64,000 nt of DNA. Origin: Cunninghamella blakesleeana (lineage: Eukaryota > Mucoromycota > Mucoromycetes > Mucorales > Cunninghamellaceae). The stretch lies in the NCBI GenBank assembly GCA_017871115.1, contig JAFCIZ010000004.1, positions 248,001 to 312,000 on the forward strand, written 5' to 3'. The notes beneath the pieces were generated by a model that saw only the letters and a program-made list of their open reading frames with translations, did no database searches and had not been told where the DNA came from. Each line of letters starts with the position of its first letter. The stretch's first letter is position 1. Below are positions 1 to 12,662 of this stretch, piece after piece. Position numbers and translations under genes: made by a program.

Positions 1-257
1 AGAGCTACCGTTGCCCATACTCCTAATAAGGTAAATCTAATCGAATAATAATAATAAAAAAGGAAAAGAAAGATAAAAGAGAAAAAAAAAAACGGGATTT
101 TTTATCTGATATAAAAGGATAATAATTTATGTATAATAATAATATATAGGACATGAATCAACCTAAATCTTATAAAGTCAGATTTGAAGATGATAATAAT
201 GAAATTAAAACTGTGATGCAAGAATATATCCTTCAAATTCCAAAAGGGAAATCATGA
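1..257 (+). CDS. SGF29: SGF29-like SAGA subunit, C-terminal end (partial)
   Basis: This is the 3' end of a gene that starts before the window. An exon tail at 1-30 is in frame, a GT-AG intron runs 31-149, and the last exon is 150-257, ending in TGA. The 45 visible residues read as the end of a tandem-Tudor fold: a strand with RATVAHTP, then YKVRFEDD, then an aromatic-hydrophobic strand (EYILQIP) and a short basic tail. This resembles the C-terminus of SGF29, the SAGA/ADA subunit whose tandem Tudor domain binds H3K4me2/3 (family knowledge). The FEDD motif and its place at the very C-terminus support the call. Only the end is visible, so another Tudor-type protein cannot be excluded. Confidence 0.6.
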
Positions 258-962
258 AAAATCAAAAAAAAAAAAAAAAAAAATAAAACTCATTCTTTTC
301 ATTATTATTACATATATATACTTTTATTCATTACAATTCATTTTTTTTTTTTTTAAATATATTAGTTAATAGTTATTTTAATATTTAATAATAAATCCAA
401 AATAATATTTTTTTTTTTTGAAATCTTTCCAAGTTTCTGGTTTAATTAAAAAAAAGTTTAATTTTTTAATATATCGAAAATAATAATAGGTACCTAATTA
501 TTATTTATTCTTAATGTTTTTTTCCAATGAAGTGTGGCTGGTAATATATATAGATGTATATATAGTCATTGCTGTAAGTTTATTTTTTTAAAAATAAAAT
601 AAAATAAATGCTTTAAAAAATAATCTATTAGATATATATTTAAAAAAAGTGATCGTCTGAATTTAATTTATTTATTCTTTAAAAAGAAGTATGATTTTAA
701 TAAACCAAAAAATTATAATATCTGTTATTTTTTATTATAATTATTTATAAACTTATATTACTATAGCTACTTTTTTTATAATTATCATTAGAAATGCATA
801 TATGTTTAAAGACAATACTAAGTGGGGCGAAAATAAAAAAAAAGCTGATCATAGTCTGAATTTTAAAATTTTGTATTTTTTTAAAAAAAAGTTTTTTTCT
901 TCCACTGATATTATTATTTTCCCTTTCTCTCTTCATATAGACTCTTTTCTCTTTTTTTTGTT
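258..962. other. Intergenic, AT-rich
   Basis: No coding signal. An A20 run sits at 264-283, directly after the upstream stop. The rest is AT-rich with short homopolymers. The last 60 bases before the next ATG turn pyrimidine-rich (TTCTTCCACTG, then CCCTTTCTCTCTTC), as at many fungal core promoters. Short ORFs on both strands are AT-rich and look spurious. Confidence 0.7.
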
Positions 963-2036
963 ATGCAACGATTTATTCCACGACAAACTTTTCCATATGA
1001 TCGTATTATTAATTGGTTCCCAGGTCATATGGCGAAAGGGCTACGGTTAATATCAGAAAGATTAAATATGGTGGATCTAGTTATAGAGGTGCGCGATGCA
1101 CGTATTCCCTTGTCGTCCATTAATCCAAGTTTTGAAAAGGTCGTTGGAAAAAAGAAGCGTTTAATTGTATATAACAAATTTGATTTAGCAGATCCAAATA
1201 GTAAACAACCACTCTTAAATGGATTTTCAAAATATTCACCTCATACACCACTTTTGTTCACCAGTTGCCTTACAGATAGTCATATCAAAGATATTCTTCA
1301 TTATGCTAGCCAATTAGCGGATCCTATTCCTCAAGTCAATGTCATGGTTGTTGGTATGCCAAACGTCGGAAAATCATCATTGATTAATTCTTTAAGAAGG
1401 GTTGGTGTTGGAAAAGGGAAAGCTGCTGCTACTGGAGCACAGCCTGGGATTACAAGAACTGTTATAGGTACCATTAAAGTATACGAAGACCCAAGTATTT
1501 ATTTAATTGATACACCGGGAGTTATGATCCCTCATATCAGTGATCCAATCAATAGCTTAAAAGTAGCCGTAACTGGTGGTATAAGGGATCATCTTGCTGA
1601 TGAACAAATCATGGTGGATTATATTTTATATCTTTTAAACCAGCATCAACAATTTGAATATACATCATGGTACCAATTACCCCATAACCAACAACCTACC
1701 AATGATGTTCACGTTTTATTAGAAGCAGTAGCGAAAAGAATCGGCGCTATTGTGAAAGGTGGAAATTATGATTACACCATGGCAGCCAAATTTTTTTTAA
1801 AGCAATTTCGGTTAGGGAAATTAGGAAGATTTACTCTAGATGATTATCGTTCAGACCATTTGGATCTCTTTTTTCAACAATCTTTAAAATTGGATCAACA
1901 AAAACACGACGATAATACTAATTTGAGTCGAAGACAAGAAAAAAAATTGGCAAAATTAGCCTGGAGAAAGGAACAGCAGCAATTAAAAAAAAGGAAATTA
2001 AAACAAGAGATAGAAGATCATAATGATGATGATTAA
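963..2036 (+). CDS. MTG1: Mitochondrial ribosome-associated GTPase Mtg1
   Basis: A 357-residue intronless ORF for a circularly permuted GTPase of the YlqF/MTG1 family, which assists late assembly of the mitochondrial large ribosomal subunit at the inner membrane (family knowledge). The permuted motif order is visible: G4 NKFD at 71-74, the G5-like SC at 101-102, then the P-loop GMPNVGKS at 131-138, G2 PGITR at 161-165 and G3 DTPG at 183-186. The N-terminal WFPGHMAKGLR block and the VIEVRDARIPLSS block are typical of the family. The C-terminus is lysine-rich and probably helical, useful for rRNA contact. Length matches the family. The start is the first ATG of the conserved frame; an overlapping ORF from 802 is in another frame. 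Confidence 0.93.
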   Translation: MQRFIPRQTFPYDRIINWFPGHMAKGLRLISERLNMVDLVIEVRDARIPLSSINPSFEKVVGKKKRLIVYNKFDLADPNSKQPLLNGFSKYSPHTPLLFTSCLTDSHIKDILHYASQLADPIPQVNVMVVGMPNVGKSSLINSLRRVGVGKGKAAATGAQPGITRTVIGTIKVYEDPSIYLIDTPGVMIPHISDPINSLKVAVTGGIRDHLADEQIMVDYILYLLNQHQQFEYTSWYQLPHNQQPTNDVHVLLEAVAKRIGAIVKGGNYDYTMAAKFFLKQFRLGKLGRFTLDDYRSDHLDLFFQQSLKLDQQKHDDNTNLSRRQEKKLAKLAWRKEQQQLKKRKLKQEIEDHNDDD

Positions 2037-2699
2037 TAGAAATAGAAATAGAAATATTAAAAATAGATAGGCATCAGTAGACATATGTAAGACAAAAAGT
2101 AATTAAAAACATGTTGGATATATTTGTATATAATATTTTATTATTATTATTATTTATTATGATCGGAATTGATCACGATGATGACCATATTTTGTTGTAT
2201 ATATCTTTTTTTTTCTTGAAACAATAAGAATAAAGAATATTGATTTATATATGTATTATATTAATTAATCAATAAATTATATCATATATACTTTTTTTTA
2301 TTCTTTTTACTCTTTTTTATATACACTGTTTTCTATAATTTATTAAGGGGATCGACTATTTTTTTCTATAAATGTGTATGTGCGACAGACTAAACTTGAT
2401 ATATATAGTGAGATTCAATTTTTATTATGCTCCTTAAAAAAACTTTATTTTATATTTGGGATTTTTCAAACTCATTTTTCATTTTTTTACTTTCTTCCTT
2501 TTTTTAAATCTCTCTCTTTTTCTTTTTTCTTTTTTTTTTTTTAATATTTTATTTTTATTAAGTGTTACTACTATTATTGTTATTATTTAATATTATATCC
2601 ATTCCATTCCTTTCTTTTTATTTTTTTCTTTCTCTCTTTTTTTTTATTTTAATTCACTATTCTTTAATCATTTTCTAATAACGACAGCTTTTTATACCA

Positions 2700-2730
<31 letters not shown>

Positions 2731-2744
2731 AAAAAAAAAGAATA
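2037..2744. promoter_or_regulatory. Intergenic; pyrimidine-rich promoter of the TBC gene
   Basis: AT-rich 3' flank of MTG1, followed from about 2460 by a long T/C-rich stretch (TCTCTCTTTTTCTTTTTTC and similar runs) and a CA-rich repeat just before the ATG at 2745. The pyrimidine tract fits a fungal core promoter. No gene seen. Confidence 0.5.
2699..2729. repeat. CA-rich microsatellite in a 5' leader
   Basis: Imperfect (ACACAT)n grading into (AC)n, ending 16 bases before the ATG of the TBC gene, so probably in its 5' UTR. Seen directly. Confidence 0.8.
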
Positions 2745-5446
2745 ATGACCTCCTATTATGAGAAACAGCTTCGGTTACAAGAAGCTTTTAAAGAACTATC
2801 TATATCACTATCAAAACAACATTCCAATAAATCAATTTATAACAATAGCAATGGTCATTCCTTTTCAAACCAAACTTATGACATAACCACAGGAAGGAAC
2901 AGCAACACTAATAATAATAACGCAACAGTTTTTAATAATAATATTAATAATGTCTCCCTAAGTGATAAACTCACTCCCACCTTAAATTTAGCACAATCGT
3001 TTAGTTCCCCTACTACTAATACTACTACTACTACTAATACTAATATTAATACTAACACTAATACTAATAGTACTTCTTCAGTATTCATAAAAAAAAAAGG
3101 ATCAGCTAATGATTTATTACAACAATCTAAACAGCAGCGTGATTACTTACCTTATTCTCCTTTTATGAATGATATTAAATCAGCTTATCAACCATTCATT
3201 CCTCTTTATCATGACGACCATCACCATTCTACTACCATTCATTCATTACATTCGACAGCATCCTCCACTTTTTCTACTCCTCCACCATCCATCTATTCTG
3301 ATGCAAGTAGTAGTAGTAATAGTAGCCATTACGATGATTCCATTCCTACTACACCTATTTTATTACCCAAAAATAACAGCAGCAATAATAGTCATAATAA
3401 TAATAATAATAATTATCCTTTTATTACTAAAAAAATGCGTCGAGTTCTTTCAAGTTCATCATCTCTTGCTTCTTTAACTACTAATTCTTCAGCTAAATCA
3501 AAATCATCTATTATGCAACATCACCATTTAAAATGGGATTGGACCATTGAAGAAAGTACTTTATTTCATCAACGAGATGAAAATGGAAAAATAAATAATA
3601 ATAACACAACAGAATCCTCATCCATTAACGAAGTTACTGAAAGGTATATATAAAATCAATTTATTATTATATGATTTTACCTAAAAAAGAAAATTAAACG
3701 GAGTTTTATGTAAATGATATACATATAAAGGGGGGGGGGATAACATCTTTATTAGAGATGAATATAAAAAAAGTTAGAGTAAAAAAAGTTTAAAATAGGA
3801 GATCAAAAAATATCACTATTCTAATTGTATTTATTCATCATCTCATTCTTTTTTATTTTTTATTTATACACATTAGGGATATTTATGGATTTAAAAAACC
3901 AACAGAATGGGTCTCGCTAAAAAAAATTCATGAATTTGATCATTTATATCAACCTATTTTACTTCATCAAAAAGAAAAATGGGTTCAATTATTAGAAGAA
4001 CATGATAACGAATTTCCTCCTCTCAGTTCAAGAGGTAAATATACATATACACACACTAATATATATATTTATATAAATATAAAGATAAATGGATAGACTA
4101 ATAATAATAATGATATCTAAATTATTTATTTATTTATATTGCATATATATATATATATATATATTTAGTTAAGCGGTACGTTAGAAAAGGGATACCACAT
4201 ACTTATCGAGGTAGAGCTTGGATGCATTATAGCGGGGCACAAAGGCGAATGGAGGCTAACCCTGGATTATATGATACTTTATTAAACACAGCGCTTACAA
4301 TGGACGAGCAGCAGAATGAATATATTGAAGTCATTGTTCGTGATTTACATCGTACATTTCCTGATAATTTACATTTCACTTGTCAACAACAACAAGATGA
4401 ACATGGCAATATGTTCATGAACCCCGATACCAATCCAATTTTAGTCTCACTAAAAAATGTTCTTTTTGCCTTCAGTCTTCATTCACCTCAAGTTGGCTAT
4501 TGTCAATCCTTAAATTATGTCGTGGGGCTCTTTTTATTAATGTTGATGGATCAGCATCATTATCAAAAAGAACCAGTAGCAGCAGAAGAGCAAGCGTTTT
4601 GGTTATTAGTGGCTTTAGTACATGATTATGCTCCAAATAACATGTATGATGTAACAATGGAAGGCTCTATTATTGAACAAATGGTTCTAATGATGATGAT
4701 TTCGGAAAGGATGCCTAGTATTTGGAATAAATTAGCAAATGGAAGATGCTTTTGGGATTGTGAACAAGATGATAATATGCCCAGTGTTACTTTGGTAACA
4801 AATCATTGGTTTTTGACTATGTTTATTAATATTTTACCTATCGAAGTAAGTGGTTATTTTTTTTTTAAAAAAAAAAAAATGATTTTTTTTTATTCACTTT
4901 ATTATTTTTTTGCTTTTCTTTAGACGGTACTTCGTATTTGGGATTGTTTTTTCATGTAAGTTATATATAAATATTTCAATTATTATGATCTTTCTTTATT
5001 ACTATTATTGACAGTATGATTGTTTCTCTATTTTTTTATTTTGTCTTTTTACATATATTATAGAGAAGGGTATAGGGTTCTTTATAAAGTGGCATTGACA
5101 TTAATAAAAATGAATGAACACCGTATTTGGGCTTTAAATGATCCTATGGAAATTTTCCCTATTCTTCAAAATATGCCTAGACGATTAATTGATTGTCATC
5201 AATTTATGGAAGTAAGTCTTAAATAAAATTAAAATAATGATTATTCATTTATTTATTTATTTTTATATTTATTTTAAACTTATTTGTATTGTTTAGCGAG
5301 TGTTTAACAAAACAGGTATTGCATCAGATATTACAACTCAAGAGATTGAGCGCATAAGAAGTTTATTCAAAGATAGAAGAAAACAAAGAAGATATAAAAA
5401 ATTTGATGAAATGGTACGAAATAATAATCGATTAGCATCTTCCTGA
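2745..5446 (+). CDS. TBC-domain Rab GTPase-activating protein
   Basis: Six exons join in phase to 687 residues: 2745-3643, 3877-4034, 4169-4845, 4924-4955, 5064-5211, 5297-5446. The first 300 residues are low complexity (Asn, Ser, Thr runs, His clusters) and probably disordered. From about residue 350 a TBC domain begins (KGIPHTYRGRAW). The catalytic arginine finger lies in DLHRTFP (R414) and the glutamine finger in VGYCQS (Q465), so it should be active on a Rab. The C-terminal RVFNKTGIASDI and basic helix match the end of GRTP1/TBC1D2-like and yeast Gyp2/Mdr1-type GAPs. The exact orthologue and Rab target are not decidable. Intron 3 carries a T10A13 palindrome at 4857-4879. Confidence 0.9.
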
Positions 5447-6072
5447 TTCCTTTTTTAAATTTTATTTTATTTTATTTTTATTATTATTATTATTATTTTA
5501 TGTGTATTATGCATATTATTTATTTATTTATTTATTTATTACTATTACTGTTTGCTATTATTTACGTTGTAACACCTTTTTTTATTCCTATTTTTAATTA
5601 TTTCTATGTAAATAGTACACTATTTAGTTTAATTTTATTTAATAATAATAACTTTTTTTAGACAATTTATTTTTTCTTTTTGTTTTTTGTTTAATTTTCG
5701 TCAGTCAATTAAATATTTAAGACTTGTTTTTTTCAGTCTTTTAAGCTATTAATATAAAAAGCCGTACGTACATAGTTGTCGATTACAATCTTCAATGAGT
5801 TTTTTTATTACTGTATTCATAATAGAATATATATTTTGAAGAAATTATATTTACATTTTTTATAGATGCATGTATGTATGTATTTATTTATTTTTTTTAT
5901 AAAAATAAAATAGGATAAAAAGTTGTAATATTTAATAGAAATTATCAATTATTATATTCATAGGATATTAATAATGATAATATAAAAAAAAATAATGGTA
6001 ATAAACTAAATAGTATTAATATTTTAATTATTAAAAAAAGGATATATTAGGTGTTAGTAAATATATAAAATA
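5447..6072. other. Convergent intergenic region
   Basis: Lies between the TBC gene (+) and the SEC39 gene (-), so it holds both 3' ends. Very AT-rich with ATTT repeats; no gene or RNA seen. Confidence 0.7.
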
Positions 6073-7076
6073 TTATTGTTGAAATAACCAGCCACCAACA
6101 CCACCAACTATTTCCTTTAATTGATCTCGTTTTCGTTTTCCACTGTGTTCATGTTCTTGGGTCATTGAAGCATCGCGATGATCATTCATAGATGGGCCTT
6201 TATCATTATAAAGGGAAGGTGAAAATGACGAAGCAGTAGATGTAGTTTGATGAGATGGTGATGGTGTATTTTTCAATAAGTCACCAATAATCCATTGCCT
6301 CTTTTTAGCACTTTCTAATAAGCCATGCCAACCAGCTTTATTGCTATGATCCAGTGTAATATCATCATAACCAGTAACAGATTCTAGTTGAGTAATAGCT
6401 AATGGCTGATTGAATAATGATAAATCAGGATGTTTTTCTTCTAACTGTTGATAAATCAATAAAATATCATGAGTATATTCTACAGGACAGACGGTTAAGG
6501 CCATGGCTAAAGCATCCATTCGCCTTATAACGTCTTCAAACGCATCCAATTTTCCTAAATTAAAGCATATTTGCCATGCTGCTTGATGAACATCTTCTAC
6601 ATATTGTTTATTATGTTTTTTGGAGGTAGTGATAGATTGAGCTTTTTCAATAGTGACTTGGCAGAGACGATAACAAATAATAAATTCATGATCTACCATG
6701 GCTGCACCAGCCATCATGGCTAAGACTGTAACTTCGGCTAATACATCATCTTGATATCCAAGCTTTTTAGTAAGTGCTATCACATCCTTGAATTGACGAT
6801 AGATCCCTTTACGCGTATTTACTAGTTTTGAGATTAATTCAAGCCGATTGGTAGATTGACGTAATTGGATAGGCATTAATAATATACCTGGTTTATCATT
6901 GATTTGGTATACTGATATTAGTGAATGCGTAGCTTCTATTAAATCCATTTCTCTTTTAATATTGGTAGTTGGTGGCAATACTTGCAAGCTGTTTTAAACA
7001 TCATTATTATATTGTTGTTATTATTTTTTTTTAAAAAAAAAAATATTTGTCGAGTTATTATATATTTCCTTTATAA

Positions 7077-7137
<61 letters not shown>

Positions 7138-9368
7138 TATTCTTGCTATTATTATTTACCAATCCATTGCTTTCTTCATATTGCCGTTATTCATGTTACC
7201 AGTAGTAGAGTTATCGAAAAATTCGTATTCTGCTTCAATGACAAGTTTTTCCGCTTCTTCATATTCTAATAATGGTCTTGATCCAAGCATAAGGTTTCTT
7301 GCCAGTTTAAATTCTAAAATAACAAATTAATAAAAAATAAATATAATATAGCGAGTAAGAAATAGAATAGAATACACAGTATAAATATAAATATAGTTAT
7401 AGTTTTCATAAATAACTTACGTCCACAACGTAATAAAGAGGTATAAAATATTTTCATAATTTCAGTAGATGTTAATTTTCCAAAAATACCACTGCCATTA
7501 TCATATAGACGTAACATATCATCTAATAATTCACGCCAGTCATCATCACGATCAAATTGGGGCCCACCTGTTTCAACACCCCCAGCTGCTTGAGATGCCA
7601 TTCTAGTACATAGTTGACGTTGTACTTCGACTGGCTGATCTTGTAAATACCAGCTTAACGGTACACTTGCATGATAACGATAAAGAACTTCTGCTGACAT
7701 TAAATGAGATTGTAATGTATCCATCATTTTAGTTAACCCTTTTTTATTCACTGATTGTAAGGCTGTAAATAAACCTAATGGTGTTGCTGTCATGGGCACT
7801 AAACTGGCTATATCGATATCATCGTTTTCATTACCTTCTTCTTCTTCTATATTATCCAAGTCATTAAATATAGGTAAACATTCAAACATACGGACTAAAA
7901 ATTCAATAGATCCATCACTTGAGTAGACCATAGAAAGTACTAGTCTTGATAAATCACAGTCATCTTTAATTATACGATCATTTATATCTATTGTTGGTTT
8001 GGACGCTTCAAATACTACACAACACCATCCTAATTGTTTTGTTGATATATCCAATAACCATCTGTAAAGTAAAAATATGGGTAATTCTTCATCTTCATCT
8101 TCATTATCTACATTTCCATTTTCATTATCTTTTTTCATTTGTAATTTTTTTGTACATCTTTCTAACCAAGGTACCACTAAACGTTTCATATCATTAACAA
8201 TTGTATCTATTGTTGTGTTTAATAAAAATCCTTCCAAAATATCATATGCTGGTAATCGTTCAAAAGCTTCCAGGTTTAAAACAAAATTGGATGATAAGGT
8301 TGAAGTAGAAGAGGCATAAATATATTTACATAGCCAATCATAACGGTCCACAAAATCATCCATTTCGGGTACACCCATTGCTTTTGCATATCTTACTAAA
8401 CCTAAAGCATGACTTGGTAAACCCATCAAATCCATTGTTTTAGCACGATGTAAATACCATTGAGCAATTTCATGAGCAGAAGCTGGATAAGGTGTGGTTA
8501 GTACATTTTGATCCAATTGTGTTAAATAGGTTGTATTTTCTGTTGCCACAGGTAATTTTTCTTTTAATATAGATTGAATCCATGGTATTTCTACAGGGTC
8601 CTTTTGTGATCTCCAAGGTTCTTGTACCCATTTGTCTTCATGATCACCAGTAACATGAGGTAAATCAAAACTAGCAGGATCAACTGTTTCTGGGACTTGT
8701 TCAAGAATAAATAATCGCTGTGGCAATATAGTATCTCCATGATGTATAAATAAAGCATCTAAAGCTTGATTATTTTCTGTTCGAGCAAATTCAATAGCTT
8801 GGGCAACAAGATTTACATCACGAAACTGTTCATATCCCTCAACATCTAAAAAAGTAGGTGATTGGTGTTGCTGTTGTCGTTCTTTTGATAAAGTTAGTAA
8901 AGGCCATATTTTTAAAAAGGTTTGTAATCTATCTGAATACTGTAAAAAATAACTTCTTGCGCCTAGCCAAATATATTCTGTTTCTTTTAAGTCCAACCAT
9001 TCTTTTTCTTTTTCTTCAGTTTGTTGTTTTTGTTGATCATATTGTTGCATTAAAGATTGTAAAAGAGCGTCTGTATGTTGACAAGTTAATCTATATCCTA
9101 ATTTTAATATTCTTTCTTGTAGTAGACTATCATTAGTAATAACTTGTAAACATTGATTTGTAACCCAAGCATCATCGTGAATAGTTTCCAAGAGGTCTAT
9201 ATCTTGTTTCGTCAACTGATAACCATGTTCTTTCAACCGTGATTCCCATTGTGCTTTATAAACAATATCTGTGTCTATATCCAGTTCTTTACTTAAATCT
9301 AAAGCTGACTGATAATGACCTTCCGTCAAATGGTATAGAAAATCTTTATATGTTAATGAGTCAGTCAT
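6073..9368 (-). CDS. SEC39: Sec39/NBAS-type ER tethering subunit
   Basis: Minus-strand gene in three exons (9368-7421, 7313-7160, 6988-6073), giving 1005 residues in phase. It matches the Sec39 domain, shared by yeast Sec39 of the Dsl1 complex and metazoan NBAS, which tethers Golgi-derived COPI vesicles at the ER (family knowledge). Diagnostic blocks are RLQTFLKIWPL, then FRDVNLVAQAIEFARTENNQ with QRLFILEQVPETVDP, and the late block CLQVLPPTTNIKREMDLIEAT, which spans the exon 2-3 junction and so confirms the splice. The length is nearer NBAS-like fungal proteins than the short yeast Sec39. The C-terminus is basic and Ser/Thr-rich. Intron 2 contains an (ATT)n microsatellite. Confidence 0.88.
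7081..7137. repeat. (ATT)n microsatellite in SEC39 intron 2
   Basis: About 19 uninterrupted trinucleotide units inside the 6989-7159 intron, with a T9A11 palindrome nearby at 7024-7043. The isoleucine-rich plus-strand ORF across it is an artefact of the repeat. Confidence 0.95.
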
Positions 9369-9563
9369 GGCATAAATACATGTACTTATACTTTTTATAA
9401 AAAAAAGAAAAATGGTAAGAGGAGAAAAAATTAGAATTGTATTTTATAATTTTTTGGGTAACCGCGATATTTCAAACCTCGACTTTTTTTACCCATTATA
9501 ATTTTTTTACTCTCAAAAAGTGGATAAAATTATTTTTAATAATCAAAAAAAAAAGATTCAAAA
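9369..9563. promoter_or_regulatory. Short divergent promoter, SEC39 / orphan gene
   Basis: Only 195 bases separate the two start codons, so both genes must share this promoter space. It has a slightly richer island (GGGTAACCGCGATATTTC around 9457) flanked by T runs. Function of the island is unknown. Confidence 0.5.
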
Positions 9564-10112
9564 ATGATAGATTTTGAAGATATTATATGTTCTCAAGGTA
9601 TTCCTATTGAAGATAGTAAAGATAAATATTATATATCACTTTTTGAAGATTATGGTAGTATTACCACCTATGAAGATAAGTTGATGGGAGGTGGCTGCGG
9701 AACTTATGATGAAACTGAAGATATTTTTACCTTGGAGCAAATTGATAAAATATGGTATATTATGTTAAATGACAAGTATATGGCATATGATCATCAAGAA
9801 AATGATGTTAAGTTTATTAAAAATATACCTACTAAAGATCAAAGATTGGAATTTCATCAAGAAGATGAAAACCATAAAAGTATTATGACAATCAGTAAAT
9901 GGAAACAACCAAACGAATTCTTTGTTATTGAATGGATTACATGTTCATATGGTTGGATTCATATTGGTGATATATGCAATTCTATGAGATTCCAATTGGT
10001 TAAATACCATGGTGTCAATGACACTAATTATAAAGCACAAAATGAATATCTGCCTAATAAAAAACCACCTAGAAAAATGTTACCTACAAAATTCCCTAGA
10101 AAGCAGTTATAA
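9564..10112 (+). CDS. Uncharacterised intronless protein
   Basis: A single-exon ORF of 182 residues with balanced composition, unlike the low-complexity chance ORFs around it, so probably real. I recognise no family. It has no signal peptide or membrane segment. The N-terminal half is acidic (FEDYGSITTYEDK, then GGGCGTYDETEDIF). The middle has regularly spaced aromatics (IWYIMLNDKYMAYD, NEFFVIEWITCSYGWIHIGD) that suggest a beta-rich fold. The last 35 residues are basic and proline-rich (KKPPRKMLPTKFPRK). It shares a 195-base divergent promoter with SEC39. It could be lineage-specific; function unknown. Confidence 0.65.
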   Translation: MIDFEDIICSQGIPIEDSKDKYYISLFEDYGSITTYEDKLMGGGCGTYDETEDIFTLEQIDKIWYIMLNDKYMAYDHQENDVKFIKNIPTKDQRLEFHQEDENHKSIMTISKWKQPNEFFVIEWITCSYGWIHIGDICNSMRFQLVKYHGVNDTNYKAQNEYLPNKKPPRKMLPTKFPRKQL

Positions 10113-10445
10113 ATAACTTTAATACTATTTTGTGTATCTTAAAAAAACATATAAATTCAATTTTAATTCTAATTCAATAAATGTCAAGCTTTTTCTCGTT
10201 TTTAAAACTTTCGTCATAATTTTTATTTTATTTTATTTCTAAACTACATATTCCTACTTTTTGAACTCTAGCCCTTTTATCTGACTTTATTTATTTTTTT
10301 GCTGTAAACCAAAATAATTATTTTATTCCCAGCCGAAATCTCAAATAAAAATTTCTCTTTTAAGTCAAAAAAATAAAATATTTTTTTTACTCTTTTTCAC
10401 CTTGCTTTTGGATTATATATCTGTAATATAAATCATTTAGATAGT
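10113..10445. promoter_or_regulatory. Intergenic, promoter of SWC4
   Basis: AT-rich 3' flank of the orphan gene, then T/C-rich DNA (CTCTTTTTCACCTTGC near 10390) before the SWC4 ATG. No gene seen. Confidence 0.5.
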
Positions 10446-12662
10446 ATGAGTGGAGCAGACATTCGTGATATTTTACAAATTAAAAAATCAGCCGAATCGC
10501 CACAACCGCGTAAACCAAAACAACCCACCGAAAAACGACCAGGTTAATTTTTATACATACATAGATCTTTGTAATAGCCAATAATTTTAATTAAAAATAG
10601 GCATCTATTATTAACATATCATGTAAATATCTATTCATAGAAGGATTTAGTAGAGAACTTTACTCTTTAATTGGTAGTGCTCCTTCGGTATCCTTTGTTC
10701 AACCTATTTATAAAGCTAAATTTAATTTAAAGAAAAAAGCAACACCATGGTAAATATATACATATACTAATACATAATCATATACACACATACATACATA
10801 CATACATGCATACATACATATATATATATAATGTGAAAGGTTGATAAATAATTGTCTACAGTATCGTAAAAATAAAGTATACTAAAGTGTGTATATGTTA
10901 GGATATTAAAATCCTTTTCTAACCCAGCTAGAGGTGATGATCTTGAGTTACAACACTGGATAAAGGCTACAGACGCAGATCAAAAAGGTAAACGCCTATT
11001 CATATATAATTTCTGACGTATAAGTATTAATACACATGAGTATTTACATTAAAATTATTATTATTATTTTTTTTTTTTAAAAAAAAAACTTTATTTTAGA
11101 TTATCCATTTGCAAAGTTCGATAAACCTAAAAACATACTGATTTATACAGATAAAGAATATAACAAGGTATTAAAAGGTATGAATGTAAAGAAATGATTA
11201 CAATGCTGGAATATATATATTGAATCTCATTTATATTACCATCTTAAATTTTACTTTATTGATAGATCCTAAATGGAGCAAACCAGAAACTGATTATTTA
11301 TTAGAATTATGTCAAAAATACAATCATCGATTTCAAATTATTGCAGATAGATATGAATATGATAGTGAGAGGCCGCGTTCCATTGAAGTAATAATAGGAA
11401 ATATATTTTTATATAATGGTAGATACATATTTTATATTCACACCATATATATATAATTTCAATAGGATATAAAAGAACGATACTGCATAATACAAATTAA
11501 ATTGCATCAACTCCGAGGTACTGAAGCACCGCCATCATTATTAACATTTAGTAAAGAGAAAGAAATAGAGAGAAAAAATGCCCTAGAAACATTATACCAT
11601 CGTACCGAAGAGCAACAGCAAAAAGAAGCTGAATTATTAGCAGAAGTGAATCGTATTGAAAATAATAAAAAGAAGTTACAAAAGGAACGTGATAATTTAC
11701 TATACTCACTTCAACAAGAAGAATTAAGACAGCTTCATAATAATATACCCAGTAACACAAATAAGAAATCAGCAGCTACTACTACAGATACTAAAAAAAA
11801 GGTAATACGATGAAAAACGAAAAAAAAGTAAAAGAAAAAAAAAAGATGGAATTATTTTTAGTTTATATTTACGTATTTTATTATTATTATATTCTAATAT
11901 GGTTTATTATTAGAAAAAAAGAAAAACAGATGATAATGAAATACAGGAACTTGTAATGGAAGGTAATTCTATGCATATTTATTTGATTGCTTTCATTATT
12001 TTAATATTATTATTCATTATCTGATTAATTTTACTAAAGGTATTTTTTATTTTTTATTATTATTATTTATGTATTTTAGATAAAAAGTTAGCGACAGGAG
12101 TTTATATTCGAAGTGAAAAATTGCCTATAATTAAACCCACAATGCAACCAAAAGTATTAAAAGTTTTGAATGAGCTCAGTATAGGTAATAACCCAAATTT
12201 GGAATATAACTATTTAAAAGCCGGAGTTGTAAACTTTTTTTATTTACTGTTACTCTTTTTTTTTTGATAATTTTTCCCAACATCAAATATAATTTGCTGC
12301 ATAATTTTAATTTATTCATTTTGATACAAATAACAACAACCAGGTGCTCGACCCGTGATGCCAACAGCCAATGTATGTCACAAGTTTGAAAATCTTGAAT
12401 ACTCTATTTTAACACTATTTGAAATGAAGAAAGTGGTAGACAAAATGGAAATTGAACATCAAATAACTAAAGTAAGAAGATAAGGAAAAATATCATAAAG
12501 AATTTTATATAAATAATAAAATAATAATAAATAATAAATAAATAAGTAAAGAAAAAAAAGGAGGCATAAATATATTTAATATAAAGATTTTCTTCTTTAT
12601 TATTTATTTAATAGAAACGAAAAGTAAACGACGACATAACAAATAACCAGAAGAAGAAATGA
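10446..12662 (+). CDS. SWC4: SWR1/NuA4 subunit Swc4 (DMAP1 family)
   Basis: Ten exons join in phase to 385 residues: 10446-10542, 10641-10749, 10902-10987, 11100-11177, 11266-11387, 11466-11801, 11914-11962, 12080-12184, 12344-12471, 12615-12662. It matches Swc4/Eaf2 (DMAP1), shared by the SWR1 H2A.Z-loading and NuA4 acetyltransferase complexes in the nucleus. Hallmarks are MSGADIRDIL at the start, EGFSRELYSLIG, a SANT-like region (WSKPETDYLLELCQKYNHRF at about 125-145, then IKERYCIIQIKLHQLRG), a glutamate/lysine coiled coil, and the DMAP1 C-terminal block RPVMPTANVC. The last small exon adds a basic tail; reading through its donor instead would end three codons later, so the final residues are less certain. 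Confidence 0.93.

Noticed and set aside
7081..7269. Isoleucine-rich plus-strand ORF opposite SEC39
   Set aside because: It is the translation of the (ATT)n intron repeat plus antisense of SEC39 exon 2.
12472..12480. SWC4 ending by read-through at VRR and TAA
   Set aside because: The site is a good donor (GTAAGA), and the 12615-12662 exon continues in frame with a basic KRK tail; kept only as an alternative.
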